A stretch of 64,000 nt of DNA from Loktanella atrilutea. GTDB taxonomy: Bacteria; Pseudomonadota; Alphaproteobacteria; Rhodobacterales; Rhodobacteraceae. The stretch's first letter is position 1. Each line of letters begins with the position of its first letter. This document shows, piece by piece, positions 30,549-40,380 of the stretch. The notes under the pieces are model-generated. The model ran no database searches, had not been told where the DNA came from, and saw only the letters and a list, made by a program, of their open reading frames with translations. The stretch lies in the NCBI RefSeq assembly GCF_900128995.1, contig NZ_FQUE01000001.1, positions 868,001 to 932,000 of the forward strand. The letters are read 5' to 3'. Both the position numbers and the translations under genes were made by a program.

Positions 30549-31538
30549 TTAGCTAAGAAGCGTTTCAAGTTCGCGGACGGCGGCGTCGATGTCAATCGGC
30601 TGGGGGGGCTGGCGTTCCGCCAGCGCATGAAGGGCGCGGGCCTGCGCCGTGGGGGTCAGGGGGCCCGCGGCCTCGGCCACCGCGGGCATTTCCGACAAAT
30701 CGCCGTTGCAATGCAGGACGATGTCGCATCCAGCGGCGATGCTGGCCGCGGCGCGGGCGGCGGGGGTGCCGGACAGCGCCTCCATCCCGATGTCGTCGGT
30801 CATGATCAGACCGCCAAAGCCGATGTCTTCGCGGATCGCCCGCATCATCGGGGCGGATGTCGTGGCGGGCGCGTTCGGGTCGATGTCGGAAAAGACGATA
30901 TGCGCGGTCATGCCCATGCGGATGTCGGACAGCGCCTTGAAGGGCGCGAAATCACGCGACTCCAGATCCGCGCGCGGGGCGGTGACGGTGGGCAGGCTCA
31001 GGTGGCTGTCCACGCTGGCCCGACCATAGCCGGGGATATGCTTCAGCACCGGCAGCACGCCGCCGGCGACGAAGGCACTGGCGCAAACGCGCGCCGCCTC
31101 GATCACCACGGGGGCTGTTTCGCCGGACAGGCGGTTGCGCAGGACGGGGTGGGTCTGCGCCTCTACCAGATCGGCGAGAGGGGCACAGTTCACGTCGATG
31201 CCGACGTTGTGCAGTTCGGCGGCGATCAGGCGGTTGCGCAACCAGTGGGCCCGCATCGAATCGCTGGCACGGGCCATCTGATCGAGGGCCGGAAGGTATT
31301 CGCGCCAGTGCGGGCTGCGCAGGCGCTGCACACGGCCGCCTTCCTGATCGATCAACACGGGCGCATTCCGGCCCACGGCCTCGCGCAGGCTTGCGGTCAG
31401 CGCGCGCAGCTGGTCGGGGCTTTCCACGTTGCGGGCGAAGAGAATGAAGCCCCAGGGGTCCACGTCGCGAAAGAACGCGCGTTCAGCCCCGGTCAGGACC
31501 GGACCGGACAGGCCGAAGATCGTGGCGTTAGCGGACAA
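30549..31538 (-). CDS. nagZ: Beta-N-acetylhexosaminidase (NagZ, GH3)
   Basis: Predicted 329-residue cytoplasmic glycosidase that removes GlcNAc from anhydro-muropeptides in cell-wall recycling. PWGFILFARN, the active-site loop KHIPGYGRASVDSH (with the His/Asp dyad) and the nucleophile Asp in IMTDDIGMEALSG are present. The best start by family length is the TTG at 31538 (LSANATIFGLSG), overlapping the upstream SPOR gene by 11 nt; a longer frame reaches 31595 but adds only basic residues antisense to nothing conserved. The start is uncertain. Confidence 0.92.
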   Translation of the reverse strand: MSANATIFGLSGPVLTGAERAFFRDVDPWGFILFARNVESPDQLRALTASLREAVGRNAPVLIDQEGGRVQRLRSPHWREYLPALDQMARASDSMRAHWLRNRLIAAELHNVGIDVNCAPLADLVEAQTHPVLRNRLSGETAPVVIEAARVCASAFVAGGVLPVLKHIPGYGRASVDSHLSLPTVTAPRADLESRDFAPFKALSDIRMGMTAHIVFSDIDPNAPATTSAPMMRAIREDIGFGGLIMTDDIGMEALSGTPAARAAASIAAGCDIVLHCNGDLSEMPAVAEAAGPLTPTAQARALHALAERQPPQPIDIDAAVRELETLLS

Positions 31539-32628
31539 CGACCGGAGTGCAGACCGTGCGGCCCGCTTCCATCGTCTCGCAGAAGGCGCGCGCATCCTCC
31601 AGCGCGTCGAACCCGCTGGCGCGCAGGCGGTAGAAGGTCGAGCCGCCGGTCGTGGCAGGTTCGATCACGCGGGTCTTGGCTGCCAGAACCTCGCCGAAAC
31701 GGCCGACAAGGCGATCCCATTCCTGCGCCGCATCCGCGGGCGAGGGAAAGGCGCCGAGCTGCACCAGCTTCGTGCCCACAGGCATCGCGTCGGTCAGCAG
31801 AGCCTCTGACGGCAGGGCCGCCGGTGTGGCGGGATCGGTGACGACGAGGGCTGCCGTGTCCTGCGGGGTAACGGCGGCAACGGTCACGACGGCGGGCGCA
31901 AGATCGCTGGCCGTCGCCACGGCGGGCATGGCGCGCAGGGGGCGGGCCATCGGACGGATGACGGACTGCAATCCGCCGGCAGGCACGTCGGCTGCGGGGG
32001 CGGCGACATCGGCGTTCATAGCCTCGGCCAGGGCCAGCGCGATCGGATCTTCGGCATCGATGTTCTCGATGTCGGTGCCATCGACCTCTTCACCGTCGAC
32101 GGTCATCACGGGGCTTTCGGTATCCTCGTCGGCAACCGGCTCCAACGCAGCCATCGGCGTGATCCCGGCAGAAATCTGGTCGGCCAGTGCCAGAATATCG
32201 TCAGCGGTCATCGGACCGGTGGGCGCCGCGGGTGCTGCGGCGGTGGCCTGAGCGGTCTCTACCGGGTCGGGGGTGGCGGCGGTCAGGGGTGCGGTTTCCA
32301 GATCCTCCTCGGCCAGATCGAAGGTCCGCGGCGCGAGGGTGAGCGTATCCTCGGGGGCTGCCGCCTCGCCCACGGCGGCAACGGTGTTGACGGCAAGGCC
32401 GCGGTGGTCGGCGACATCGCCGCCCGGATCCTCGGGTGCGACGCGCATGTCGCCCTGCATCGCGCGCACGACGGGCACGCCGCTGACGTCGCGCAGGATG
32501 GTCTGGGTGCCCCAGACGGCGACACCGATCATCAGCGTCAGGCTGACGGCAGCGCCGGCGTATTGCGTATAGCGACCAGCCACGTCCGTCAGACGGCCGG
32601 GTGCATTCACCTCGTCAAAAGCTGCCAT
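31528..32628 (-). CDS. SPOR-domain membrane protein
   Basis: Predicted 366-residue bitopic protein. A single membrane segment is at about 27-47 (YAGAAVSLTLMIGVAVWGT), then a long acidic, Ala/Pro-rich periplasmic linker, and a C-terminal SPOR domain (about 290-366: KLVQLGAFPSPADA, TFYRLRASGF) that binds denuded glycan strands at the division septum. Such proteins are encoded between argS and nagZ in many Alphaproteobacteria. ATG at 32628; argS lies 62 nt upstream. Confidence 0.88.
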   Translation of the reverse strand: MAAFDEVNAPGRLTDVAGRYTQYAGAAVSLTLMIGVAVWGTQTILRDVSGVPVVRAMQGDMRVAPEDPGGDVADHRGLAVNTVAAVGEAAAPEDTLTLAPRTFDLAEEDLETAPLTAATPDPVETAQATAAAPAAPTGPMTADDILALADQISAGITPMAALEPVADEDTESPVMTVDGEEVDGTDIENIDAEDPIALALAEAMNADVAAPAADVPAGGLQSVIRPMARPLRAMPAVATASDLAPAVVTVAAVTPQDTAALVVTDPATPAALPSEALLTDAMPVGTKLVQLGAFPSPADAAQEWDRLVGRFGEVLAAKTRVIEPATTGGSTFYRLRASGFDALEDARAFCETMEAGRTVCTPVVVR

Positions 32629-32690
32629 TACTGCCTCGTCTTTTTCGCGGGTTCGCGCGACCCGCTTGTGCCTCTGGTCATCCTGGATGC

Positions 32691-34433
32691 TTAGCGCATC
32701 TCTTCGACCGGTGTGACGCCAAGAATACCCAGACCAGCGGCGATCACAACCTGCACGGCCCGGATCAGGGCGATCTTGGATTGTGATGTGGCATTGTCGC
32801 CATCCTGAATGAACCGTAGGCTTGTGTCGCTGTTGCCGAGGTTCCAGAGTCCGTGCAGGTCGGACGCCAGATCGTAGAGGTAGAACGCGATCTTGTGCGG
32901 CTCGTGACCACGGGCCGCGATCTCGACCATGCGGGGCCATTCGGCCACTTTCCGCGCGATCGCAAGCTCTGCCGGGTGGGTCAGGCCGGACAGGTCGGCG
33001 CCCGCCAGCGTCGCATCGTCCACGGCGATCCCCGCCTCTGCCGCCTTGCGCAGGACGGAATTCACACGTGCATGGGCGTACTGCACGTAGAAGACCGGGT
33101 TGTCCTTGGACTGTTCCGTGACCTTGGCAAAGTCGAAATCCAGCGGCGCGTCGTTCTTGCGCGTCAGCATGTGGAACCGGGTGACGTCGGCGCCGACCTC
33201 GTCCACGACGTCAGACAGGGTGATGAAGGTCCCTGCCCGCTTGGACATCTTGAACGGCTCGCCGTTCTGGTAAAGCTTCACCAGTTGCGTCAGCTTGACA
33301 TCCAGCGGCACGCGACCGTCGGACAGGGCCGAAACGGCGGCCTTCATCCGCTTGACGTAGCCGCCGTGGTCGGCACCGAAGACGTCGATGAGCGCGTCGA
33401 ACCCGCGTTCGATCTTGTCGTAGTGATAGGCGATGTCGGGCGCGAAATAGGTCCAGGCGCCGTCGGATTTCTGCACCGGGCGGTCCACGTCGTCGCCGTG
33501 TTCGGTCGACTTGAACAGCGTCTGCTCGCGCGGCTCCCAGTCCTCGGGCATCTTGCCCTTGGGCGGTTCCAGCGTGCCGCGATAGATCAGACCAGCCTGA
33601 TCCAGCCGTCCGATCGCCTTCTCGATCTTGCCGGTGCCGTAAAGCGACTTCTCGGAATAGGAGTTGTCCATGGTGATGTTCAGCTTGGCCAGATCCTTGC
33701 GGATCAGGTCCATCATCGCCTCGGTCGCGAACAGCCGGACCTCTTCCAGCCAGACGTCCTCCGGCTGGTCCAGCCAGATGTCGCCGACCTTGGCCTTCAA
33801 AGCCTCGCCCACCTCGATCAGGTAGTCGCCGGGATATGTGCCCTCGGGCCAGTCGACGCTGAGGTCGTGCGCCTCCTGGTAGCGCAGGTAGACGGACCGG
33901 GCGAGGACATCGACCTGCGCGCCGCCGTCGTTGATGTAGTATTCCCGGGTCACGTCGTAGCCCGCGTAGTCCAGCAGGCTGGCCAGCGCGTCGCCAAAGA
34001 CGGCACCCCGCGTATGGCCGACATGCAGCGGCCCGGTGGGATTGGCAGAGACGTATTCGACCAGCACCTTCTGATTGGCGCCCAGCGTGCCGCGCCCGAA
34101 ACCGGGGTCAGTCAGGGCGTCCACGATGAGCGCCTGCCAGACCGTATCGGCCAGCCGGAGGTTCAGGAAACCGGGGCCTGCGACCTCTGCGCTCACAACG
34201 CGCGGATCGGCGGTCAGGCGGGTCGCCAGCGCGTCGGCGATCTCGCGCGGTTTCATGCCCGCGGGTTTCGCCAGCACCATCGCGGCGTTGGTCGCCATGT
34301 CGCCGAGGCCCGCGTCGCGAGGCGGTTCCACCGACACCGCGTCCGTGGACAGCCCCGCCGGCAGCAGGCCGTCTCGCTCCATCTCGCCAAGGGTGGCGAT
34401 GACGAGGGCGCGCAGATCGGCGAAGATGTTCAT
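32691..34433 (-). CDS. argS: Arginyl-tRNA synthetase
   Basis: Predicted 580-residue class I synthetase. The HIGH motif reads [15 protein letters not shown] and the KMSKS motif FKMSKRAG; the C-terminal DALR anticodon-binding domain follows. The N-terminal Add-1 domain recognising the D-loop begins at [12 protein letters not shown]. It starts 70 nt after the antiporter stop on the same strand. Confidence 0.98.
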   Translation of the reverse strand: MNIFADLRALVIATLGEMERDGLLPAGLSTDAVSVEPPRDAGLGDMATNAAMVLAKPAGMKPREIADALATRLTADPRVVSAEVAGPGFLNLRLADTVWQALIVDALTDPGFGRGTLGANQKVLVEYVSANPTGPLHVGHTRGAVFGDALASLLDYAGYDVTREYYINDGGAQVDVLARSVYLRYQEAHDLSVDWPEGTYPGDYLIEVGEALKAKVGDIWLDQPEDVWLEEVRLFATEAMMDLIRKDLAKLNITMDNSYSEKSLYGTGKIEKAIGRLDQAGLIYRGTLEPPKGKMPEDWEPREQTLFKSTEHGDDVDRPVQKSDGAWTYFAPDIAYHYDKIERGFDALIDVFGADHGGYVKRMKAAVSALSDGRVPLDVKLTQLVKLYQNGEPFKMSKRAGTFITLSDVVDEVGADVTRFHMLTRKNDAPLDFDFAKVTEQSKDNPVFYVQYAHARVNSVLRKAAEAGIAVDDATLAGADLSGLTHPAELAIARKVAEWPRMVEIAARGHEPHKIAFYLYDLASDLHGLWNLGNSDTSLRFIQDGDNATSQSKIALIRAVQVVIAAGLGILGVTPVEEMR

Positions 34434-34503
34434 GGCACAGGGCTTCCGTTCAGGTGTGCGGCGGTCATACCACCGCCACCGCAGAGGTCAACGGCGCGCC
34501 GCG

Positions 34504-36348
34504 TCAGGTCGACGCAGGCGGCTGCGGCAAGGTCACGCCGCCTTCGACCTCTGGCGGGCGCAGGGCGATGATGCGGGTGTCGGGCAACCCACGCATCTCT
34601 GCGATGTCGTTCACCATCTTGAACTCTCCGGCCGGAGAAATACGCGCCATGAGGTGAGAGGCGGGACGCTTCTCCGACCATTCCTTCAACCCGAACTCCT
34701 CGGTCAGACGGGTCACGCGGAATGTCCATCCCTCCGCGATGTGGCGGGTCATCTCGTCGAAGGTGGCACCATGGCCGAAGGGGCGGCCGCCCAGCGTCGC
34801 AGGCAGCATGTGCCGGGCCGAGTCCGTCTTGGTCCGCGCGATCTGGAACACGTTCTCGCGGCCGAATTCCGGAGCAAGGTCAGTGGCGACGAGCGTGTTG
34901 TAGGCATCGTTGTCCGTTGCCGCCAGAAGCGTGGCATAGCTGACAAGTTCCAGCCGCTGTTCAGCCCCTTCGGACAGGATGTCGCCGGAATAGGTGGCGA
35001 TGCCTGCCGACCGCGCCGCCCGCAGGTGACCGAAGTTCGGGTCGGTCATCAGGACCGGAACCTCTGCCTTGACCAGCGCCTCTGCCAGCGCTGTCGTCCA
35101 TGACGATCCGCCGATGATGACCACGCCGGGATTGTCCGCCCCCGCCAGCCCCAGAAACCGGGCGAAGGGTTTCAGGGTGAAGCCGTGCAGCACGACCGTG
35201 GCCGCCACCAGCACGAAAGCCAGCGGCCCGATCAGCGCCGCATCCTCGAACCCCAGATCCAGCAGACGTTCGGCAAAGAGGCCGGCCACTGCGACCAGCA
35301 CCACACCGCGCGGGCCGGTGAAGGCAATCAGCAGTTGTTCGCGCCACGGCACGCCCGACCCCAGCAATGAGGCGAAAACCGTCAAAGGCCGCGCGACGCA
35401 AATGATCAGCACGAGGAAGATCGCCGCCCGCCACGTCAGCAGTTCCAGCGCCGCGAAGTCGAGATTCGCCGCCAGCAGGATGAACACGCCGGACACCAGC
35501 AGGATCGTCGCATGCTCCTTGAACCTGCGCAGTTCCTCGTAGCTGGGCAGGTTGGCATTGGCGATCACGATGCCCATGACAGTCACGGCCAGCAGGCCGC
35601 TTTCGTGAAGGACGGCATCGGAAATTCCGAAGATCCCCAGCAGCAACGCAAACAGGATCGACACCTTCATGTATTCAGGCACATAGCCGCGCCGGAACGC
35701 CGCGGCCAGACCGTAGCCCGCCGCCAGCCCCATCGCGATGGAGACGGCGATGCCGACGACCAGATCCAGCAGCGCGCTGCCCATCGTCTCTGCCCGGTTC
35801 AGGACCAGCACGACCTCGAATGCCAGCACGGCGGCCATGGCGCCGAGGGGATCGTTCACGATCGCCTCCCATTGAAGCAGCTTCGCGGGGCGCTTCGACA
35901 GGCGTGCCGTGCGCAGCAGCGGTGCGATGACCGTGGGGCCGGTGACGATCAAGATGCCGCCGAAGACCCAGGACGATGACCATGACAGCCCTGCCCCGAA
36001 ATGCAGCGTCAGCGCCGACAGCAGCCAGCCCAGCGGCGCGCCTACGAAGACAAGGCGCCGCACGCCGACGGCGGCATCGCGCAGCTGGTGGAAGTTCAGC
36101 GTCAGACCACCCTCGAACAGGATGATCGCCACGGCGATGGCGATGATCGGCTCCATCAGCGGACCGATGTCGCGGGCGGGGTCGAAGACGCCCAGCACCG
36201 GGCCGATCACGATGCCCGCGACCAGCATCAGCACGATGGCGGGCATCCTCAGGCGCCAGGCGAGCCACTGGCTGCCCACACCCAGACCGCCCACGAGGGC
36301 GATCGCGATCACCGGGGACAAGGCGCCCGGTGCGGTTTCAATGGCCAT
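34504..36348 (-). CDS. CPA1-type cation:proton antiporter with C-terminal nucleotide-binding-like domain
   Basis: Predicted 614-residue inner-membrane antiporter, probably Na+/H+ or K+/H+. About twelve membrane segments span residues 10-405, with family motifs FEGGLTLN, GPTVIAPLL, EAIVNDPLGA (the ND pair is the usual transport aspartate) and FTGPRGVV. Residues about 420-545 form a Rossmann-like domain (NPGVVIIGGSSWTTALAEAL, LLAATDNDAYNT) resembling TrkA-N but without GxGxxG. It overlaps dgt by 11 nt and is followed by argS, a position where I would not expect a transporter. Confidence 0.88.
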   Translation of the reverse strand: MAIETAPGALSPVIAIALVGGLGVGSQWLAWRLRMPAIVLMLVAGIVIGPVLGVFDPARDIGPLMEPIIAIAVAIILFEGGLTLNFHQLRDAAVGVRRLVFVGAPLGWLLSALTLHFGAGLSWSSSWVFGGILIVTGPTVIAPLLRTARLSKRPAKLLQWEAIVNDPLGAMAAVLAFEVVLVLNRAETMGSALLDLVVGIAVSIAMGLAAGYGLAAAFRRGYVPEYMKVSILFALLLGIFGISDAVLHESGLLAVTVMGIVIANANLPSYEELRRFKEHATILLVSGVFILLAANLDFAALELLTWRAAIFLVLIICVARPLTVFASLLGSGVPWREQLLIAFTGPRGVVLVAVAGLFAERLLDLGFEDAALIGPLAFVLVAATVVLHGFTLKPFARFLGLAGADNPGVVIIGGSSWTTALAEALVKAEVPVLMTDPNFGHLRAARSAGIATYSGDILSEGAEQRLELVSYATLLAATDNDAYNTLVATDLAPEFGRENVFQIARTKTDSARHMLPATLGGRPFGHGATFDEMTRHIAEGWTFRVTRLTEEFGLKEWSEKRPASHLMARISPAGEFKMVNDIAEMRGLPDTRIIALRPPEVEGGVTLPQPPAST

Positions 36349-37510
36349 CGGTCACTCCTGGCGGAACGTCGGTGCCGCCGATCAGACGGGCATGTTCCTG
36401 AATTGCAAAACGGTCGGTCATCCCGGCGATGTAGTCCGCGACGATCCGTGCCAAGGTCAAATCGTCACGCGCTTCCGCAACTTCCTTGCGCCATTGCTTC
36501 GGCAGCTCGCCCGGATTATGCAGGTAGAAAGGAAACAGCTCGTCGATCATCTGCGTGACCGCGATCCGCATGTCCACCACGGCAGGCGCGCGGTACATCC
36601 GTTCGAAGAGGAACTGGCGGATCACCTTCAGATCGGACCACAGCGCGGGCGTGAACTGGATCATCATGCGCCCGGCATGGCGGATGTCGGACACCGATTT
36701 CGGATCGAACGCCGAAAGGTTCGCGCGGCTGACGTCGATGACATCCTCCACCAGCACGCCGAAGAACCGGCGCAGGGCCTCGTGTCGGCGGCGATAATAG
36801 TTCAGGCCGGGGTATTTCGCATCGACGCGGGCAAAGCAGTCCTTCAGCACCGGCAGGTCCGCCAGCTCGTCCGTGCTGAAGAGTTCTGCGCGAAGACCGT
36901 CGTGCAAGTCATGGTTATTGTAGGCGATGTCGTCGGACAGGGCCGCAACCTGTGCCTCGGCACTCGCATGAGTGTCCAGTTCCAGATCGTGACGCGCATT
37001 GTATGCGGTCAGCGCCCAGGGATAGGGCTTCGGCACCGGGCCGTTGTGCTTGGCGATGCCCTCGAGTGTTTCCCACGTCAGGTTCAGGCCATCCCATTCG
37101 GCGTAGTGCCGCTCCAGCTCCGTCACGATGCGCAGTGCCTGCGCGTTGTGATCGAAGCCGCCGTAGGGCTGCATCAGTCGGTCGAGCGCCTCCTCTCCCG
37201 TATGACCGAAGGGCGTGTGGCCAAGGTCGTGCGCCAACGCCACGGCCTCGGTCAGTTCGACATTCAGGTCGAGCGCTGCGGCCACGGTGCGCGCCACCTG
37301 CGCCACCTCTATCGAATGGGTCAGCCGGGTGCGGAAATAATCGCCCTCGTGCTCGATGAAGACCTGCGTCTTGTGCTTCAGCCGCCGGAACGCGCTCGCG
37401 TGAATGATCCGGTCGCGATCCCGTTGAAAGGGCGAGCGGAAATGGCTCTCCTCTTCAGGATAAAGCCGCCCGCGCGCGGTGGCGGGGTCTGTCGCGTAGG
37501 GGGCTGCCAT
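36338..37510 (-). CDS. dgt: Deoxyguanosinetriphosphate triphosphohydrolase-like protein
   Basis: Predicted 390-residue HD-domain hydrolase converting dNTPs to deoxynucleosides plus triphosphate. The metal ligands are in TRLTHSIEVAQ and AHDLGHTPFGHTGEEAL, with DDIAYNNHDL supplying the last aspartate. First gene of the minus-strand run, divergent from erpA with 69 nt between the starts. Confidence 0.95.
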   Translation of the reverse strand: MAAPYATDPATARGRLYPEEESHFRSPFQRDRDRIIHASAFRRLKHKTQVFIEHEGDYFRTRLTHSIEVAQVARTVAAALDLNVELTEAVALAHDLGHTPFGHTGEEALDRLMQPYGGFDHNAQALRIVTELERHYAEWDGLNLTWETLEGIAKHNGPVPKPYPWALTAYNARHDLELDTHASAEAQVAALSDDIAYNNHDLHDGLRAELFSTDELADLPVLKDCFARVDAKYPGLNYYRRRHEALRRFFGVLVEDVIDVSRANLSAFDPKSVSDIRHAGRMMIQFTPALWSDLKVIRQFLFERMYRAPAVVDMRIAVTQMIDELFPFYLHNPGELPKQWRKEVAEARDDLTLARIVADYIAGMTDRFAIQEHARLIGGTDVPPGVTDGH

Positions 37511-37579
37511 GTCTTGCCTGCTTGTGACCTGCGGTTTGCCTTCCTATATTGGACTCGATCCGCAACCGATAGGTGCAAG

Positions 37580-37906
37580 ATGCTCACCCTTCCCCCGACT
37601 GTCACACCGCGCGCCTTCGGCCGCCTGTCCGAGATCGGCGCTGCCGCCCAGGGCAAGGCTTTGCGGATCGCCGTGGAAGGCGGCGGATGCTCCGGCTTTC
37701 AGTACGAGATCGCCCTCGACGACCCCAAGGACGACGACCTGAAACTGCAGGCCGAGGGTGAGACGGTGGTCATAGATTCCGTGTCGCTGCCGTTCCTCGC
37801 CTCTGCCGTCATCGACTTTTCCGAGGAACTGATCGGCGCCCGTTTCGTGATCGAGAACCCGAATGCCACATCATCCTGCGGCTGCGGGACATCGTTTTCA
37901 ATCTGA
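37580..37906 (+). CDS. erpA: Iron-sulfur cluster insertion protein ErpA (HesB/IscA family)
   Basis: Predicted 108-residue A-type carrier passing [2Fe-2S]/[4Fe-4S] clusters to apoproteins. The three cluster cysteines are Cys37 (GGGCSGFQY), Cys100 and Cys102 (SSCGCGTSF). The ATG at 37580 gives the normal length. It is divergent from dgt, the usual alphaproteobacterial pairing. Confidence 0.94.
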   Translation: MLTLPPTVTPRAFGRLSEIGAAAQGKALRIAVEGGGCSGFQYEIALDDPKDDDLKLQAEGETVVIDSVSLPFLASAVIDFSEELIGARFVIENPNATSSCGCGTSFSI

Positions 37907-37980
37907 CGTGAACGGCACTGTGGAACTATCTTTCCCCGATTCCCGTTGCTACAACATAATCTGACCAGACGGAGACTGCC

Positions 37981-38091
37981 ATGACTGCCATCATCGCCAT
38001 CACCATCCTTGCCGGCATTGCGGCCGTCGCCGCCGGTCAGATGGCGGATCAGCCGGTGCGCGTCGCCGTCCGGGTCCGGGACAAGCGCTGA
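37981..38091 (+). CDS. Small membrane protein, 36 residues
   Basis: A short ORF with a good ribosome-binding site (GGAG, 7 nt before the ATG). It begins MTAIIAITILAGIAAVAAG, one hydrophobic segment, then DQPVRVAVRVRDKR, a basic tail. It looks like a one-pass membrane protein with cytoplasmic C-terminus. I do not recognise it. It lies between erpA and xthA, all plus strand. Confidence 0.5.
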   Translation: MTAIIAITILAGIAAVAAGQMADQPVRVAVRVRDKR

Positions 38092-38143
38092 CCTTGTGCC
38101 GCCCGGCCCGCCGGCCTAGCGTGGCGGCAAAAAGGGACGGCAC

Positions 38144-38923
38144 ATGAAGATCGCGACATTCAACATCAACGGCGTGAAGGCCCGGATCGAGGGCCTTACC
38201 CATTGGCTGCAGGACAGCGCCCCGGATGTGGCGCTTTTGCAGGAGATCAAATCCGTCGACGACGGCTTTCCCAGACAGATCATCGAAGACCTCGGCTACA
38301 ACGTCGCGACCCACGGTCAGAAAGGTTTCAACGGCGTCGCCATCCTGTCGAAGCTGCCGCTGGAGGACGTGACTCGCGGACTGCCCGGCGACGACGCCGA
38401 CGAACAGGCCCGCTGGATCGAGGCGACCGTGGTAGGCGACACCGCCGTGCGAATCTGCTGTCTGTATTTGCCCAACGGCAATCCGGCACCGGGGCCGAAG
38501 TTCGACTACAAGCTCGCGTGGATGGACAGACTGCATGCTCGGGCTGTGGCGCTGCTGGCCGAGGAAATGCCGGCGCTGATGGCAGGCGACTACAACATCA
38601 TTCCGCAGGCCGAAGATGCGGCCCGTCCCGATGCATGGCGTGAGGATGCACTGTTTCGCCCCGACAGCCGTGCGGCGTTCCGCCGGATCATGAACCTCGG
38701 CTTCACCGAGGCGTTCCGCAGCCGCACCGCCGGACCCGGGCATTATTCTTTCTGGGACTATCAGGCCGGGGCCTGGGACAAGAACGACGGCATCCGGATC
38801 GACCACATGCTGCTGACGCCGCAATGTGCCGACCTGTTGCGCGACTGCTCGATCCAGAAGGAGGTGCGCGGTCGCGAAAAGCCGAGCGATCACGTGCCGG
38901 TCTGGGTCGATCTTGCCGCATGA
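38144..38923 (+). CDS. xthA: Exodeoxyribonuclease III
   Basis: Predicted 259-residue AP endonuclease/3'-5' exonuclease of base excision repair. Motifs MKIATFNINGVKARIEG, LLQEIKSVDDGFP, GDYNIIPQ and the C-terminal SDHVPVWVDL carry the metal and catalytic residues. Its stop overlaps the next start by 4 nt. Confidence 0.97.
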   Translation: MKIATFNINGVKARIEGLTHWLQDSAPDVALLQEIKSVDDGFPRQIIEDLGYNVATHGQKGFNGVAILSKLPLEDVTRGLPGDDADEQARWIEATVVGDTAVRICCLYLPNGNPAPGPKFDYKLAWMDRLHARAVALLAEEMPALMAGDYNIIPQAEDAARPDAWREDALFRPDSRAAFRRIMNLGFTEAFRSRTAGPGHYSFWDYQAGAWDKNDGIRIDHMLLTPQCADLLRDCSIQKEVRGREKPSDHVPVWVDLAA

Positions 38924-39282
38924 CCTGCACGTCGCCTCGTAACGTCCTGCTTGCGATCGCTTTTGCCGCTTGTGCATCGCAGTCCGGGGCGCAATGTGCT
39001 ATGGCGATCACAGGTGCAGGTTGCGGCGTGGCTTTCGGTCAAGGCGTCTCGGGCGCCAAGACGGTCAAGGCACCCGCACCGCCACCCCCATTAGTCAAGA
39101 TCGGCGACAAGCTCGAACCGGGCACCTATTCCATGGTTATGGACGCCACATGGTACGGTCTGCCCCCGGTCAGGGACGGCTGGGTCTACTACCGCATCGG
39201 GCGCGACGTGTTCCGTGTCGACTATCTGACGCTTGAGGTTCTGGAAAACGTCACGGCTCAGGCTGGTCGCAACTGGCCCTAG
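38920..39282 (+). CDS. Small exported protein of unknown function
   Basis: Predicted 120 residues with a signal peptide (NVLLAIAFAACASQSGAQC region; cleavage near residue 24). The mature part has a Pro-rich linker (KAPAPPPPL) and a C-terminal region with IGDKLEPGTYSMV, WVYYRIGRDVFRVD and LTLEVLENV, like short RcnB-like exported proteins of Rhodobacterales. Coupled to xthA by ATGA. Its TAG stop falls in a CTAG palindrome shared with the stop of the convergent monooxygenase gene. Confidence 0.7.
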   Translation: MTCTSPRNVLLAIAFAACASQSGAQCAMAITGAGCGVAFGQGVSGAKTVKAPAPPPPLVKIGDKLEPGTYSMVMDATWYGLPPVRDGWVYYRIGRDVFRVDYLTLEVLENVTAQAGRNWP

Positions 39283-40379
39283 GCCGTGGCGTCGAAGCCG
39301 TAAAGCCAGTTCATTCGTCCGATGAAGGCATCCGGCGCGATCCGCCCCAGTCCGCGCAATCCCAAGTGCGCTACCATCCGGCGCGGTCCCCGCAGGTGAT
39401 AGTTCGCGGCATTGGCACTGGCCGCCCGGATCGCGCGGGATACGCGCGGCTGGCGCACGGCCTGATAGCGCGGCAACCCCTCTGCCAGGCCGTGCAGCGC
39501 CAGAAGCCGCGCCAGCACGGCCGCATCCTCCAGCGCGAGGTTGGCGCCCTGCGCGAGGAAAGGCAGAGTCGGATGAGCCGCATCGCCAACCAGTGCGACC
39601 CGGTCCGTGACCCAGCGCAGCGCCACGGGATGCTGGAACAAGCCCCAGAGGTGTGGTCGCTCGACCTGCATCAGCAGGGTCTGAAGCGGTCCGCAGGCGT
39701 CGGCGAAGGCGTCGCGCAGGTTCGCGGGATCGTCGGCGTGATGCCATCCCTCGTCCGCCCAGTGGCTACGTTCCTGCACTGCCACGATGTTCACCAGCCC
39801 CCCGCGAAGCGGATAGGTCACGATGTGACGAAGCGGCAGCATCCAGATCCGCGCCTCCGGCGGATGATCGCCGGGAATCGTCGCGCGCCATGCGACCTGA
39901 CCGGTGAACTGCGGCGCTGCCGCGCCGTTCAACAGGTCCCGCGTCACCGACCGGATGCCGTCTGCCCCGACCACAAGGTCGGCATCCGGCAATTCCTCGG
40001 CCCGGTGGCCGAGGATGATCTCCACCCCGCGGTTGCGGCAGGCGGTAGCCAGACTGTCGATCAGGTCAGACCGGGCGACGAAGCGGTAGGGCGGTACCTG
40101 CCGCGACAAGTCGAACCGGGTGATGGCGTGGCCGGTCAGACCATCGGTCGGCACGACAGCTTCGGCCTGCACGCCATTGATCTGCAACGCATCCCCCAGA
40201 CCGAGCCAATCCAGCACGCGGGCGCCGTTCGGCGTGATCTGCAGGCCGGCGCCGACCTCTGCGATGCGGGGGGCCTGTTCGAAAACACAAACGCTGGCGC
40301 CTTGCTTTGCAAGGGCCAGCGCTGATGCAAGTCCGCCGATTCCGCCGCCGATCACGGCGACATGGGATCGCGCGATCAT
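39279..40379 (-). CDS. FAD-dependent aromatic-ring-type monooxygenase
   Basis: Predicted 366-residue flavoprotein monooxygenase (salicylate/3-hydroxybenzoate hydroxylase group). The FAD dinucleotide motif GGGIGGL is at 11-17, the DG motif in DLVVGADGIRSVTRD, and GDAAHPTLPFLAQGANLALEDA (two adjoining pieces) contacts the flavin. The substrate cannot be told from sequence; no aromatic-degradation genes are adjacent. It starts 1 nt from the dksA stop on the same strand. Confidence 0.88.
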   Translation of the reverse strand: MIARSHVAVIGGGIGGLASALALAKQGASVCVFEQAPRIAEVGAGLQITPNGARVLDWLGLGDALQINGVQAEAVVPTDGLTGHAITRFDLSRQVPPYRFVARSDLIDSLATACRNRGVEIILGHRAEELPDADLVVGADGIRSVTRDLLNGAAAPQFTGQVAWRATIPGDHPPEARIWMLPLRHIVTYPLRGGLVNIVAVQERSHWADEGWHHADDPANLRDAFADACGPLQTLLMQVERPHLWGLFQHPVALRWVTDRVALVGDAAHPTLPFLAQGANLALEDAAVLARLLALHGLAEGLPRYQAVRQPRVSRAIRAASANAANYHLRGPRRMVAHLGLRGLGRIAPDAFIGRMNWLYGFDATA

Positions 40380-40380
40380 G

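Noticed and set aside
35909-37579. N-terminal extension of erpA to a 665-codon frame
   Set aside because: The upstream part is antisense to dgt and the antiporter; ErpA has its normal length from the ATG at 37580.
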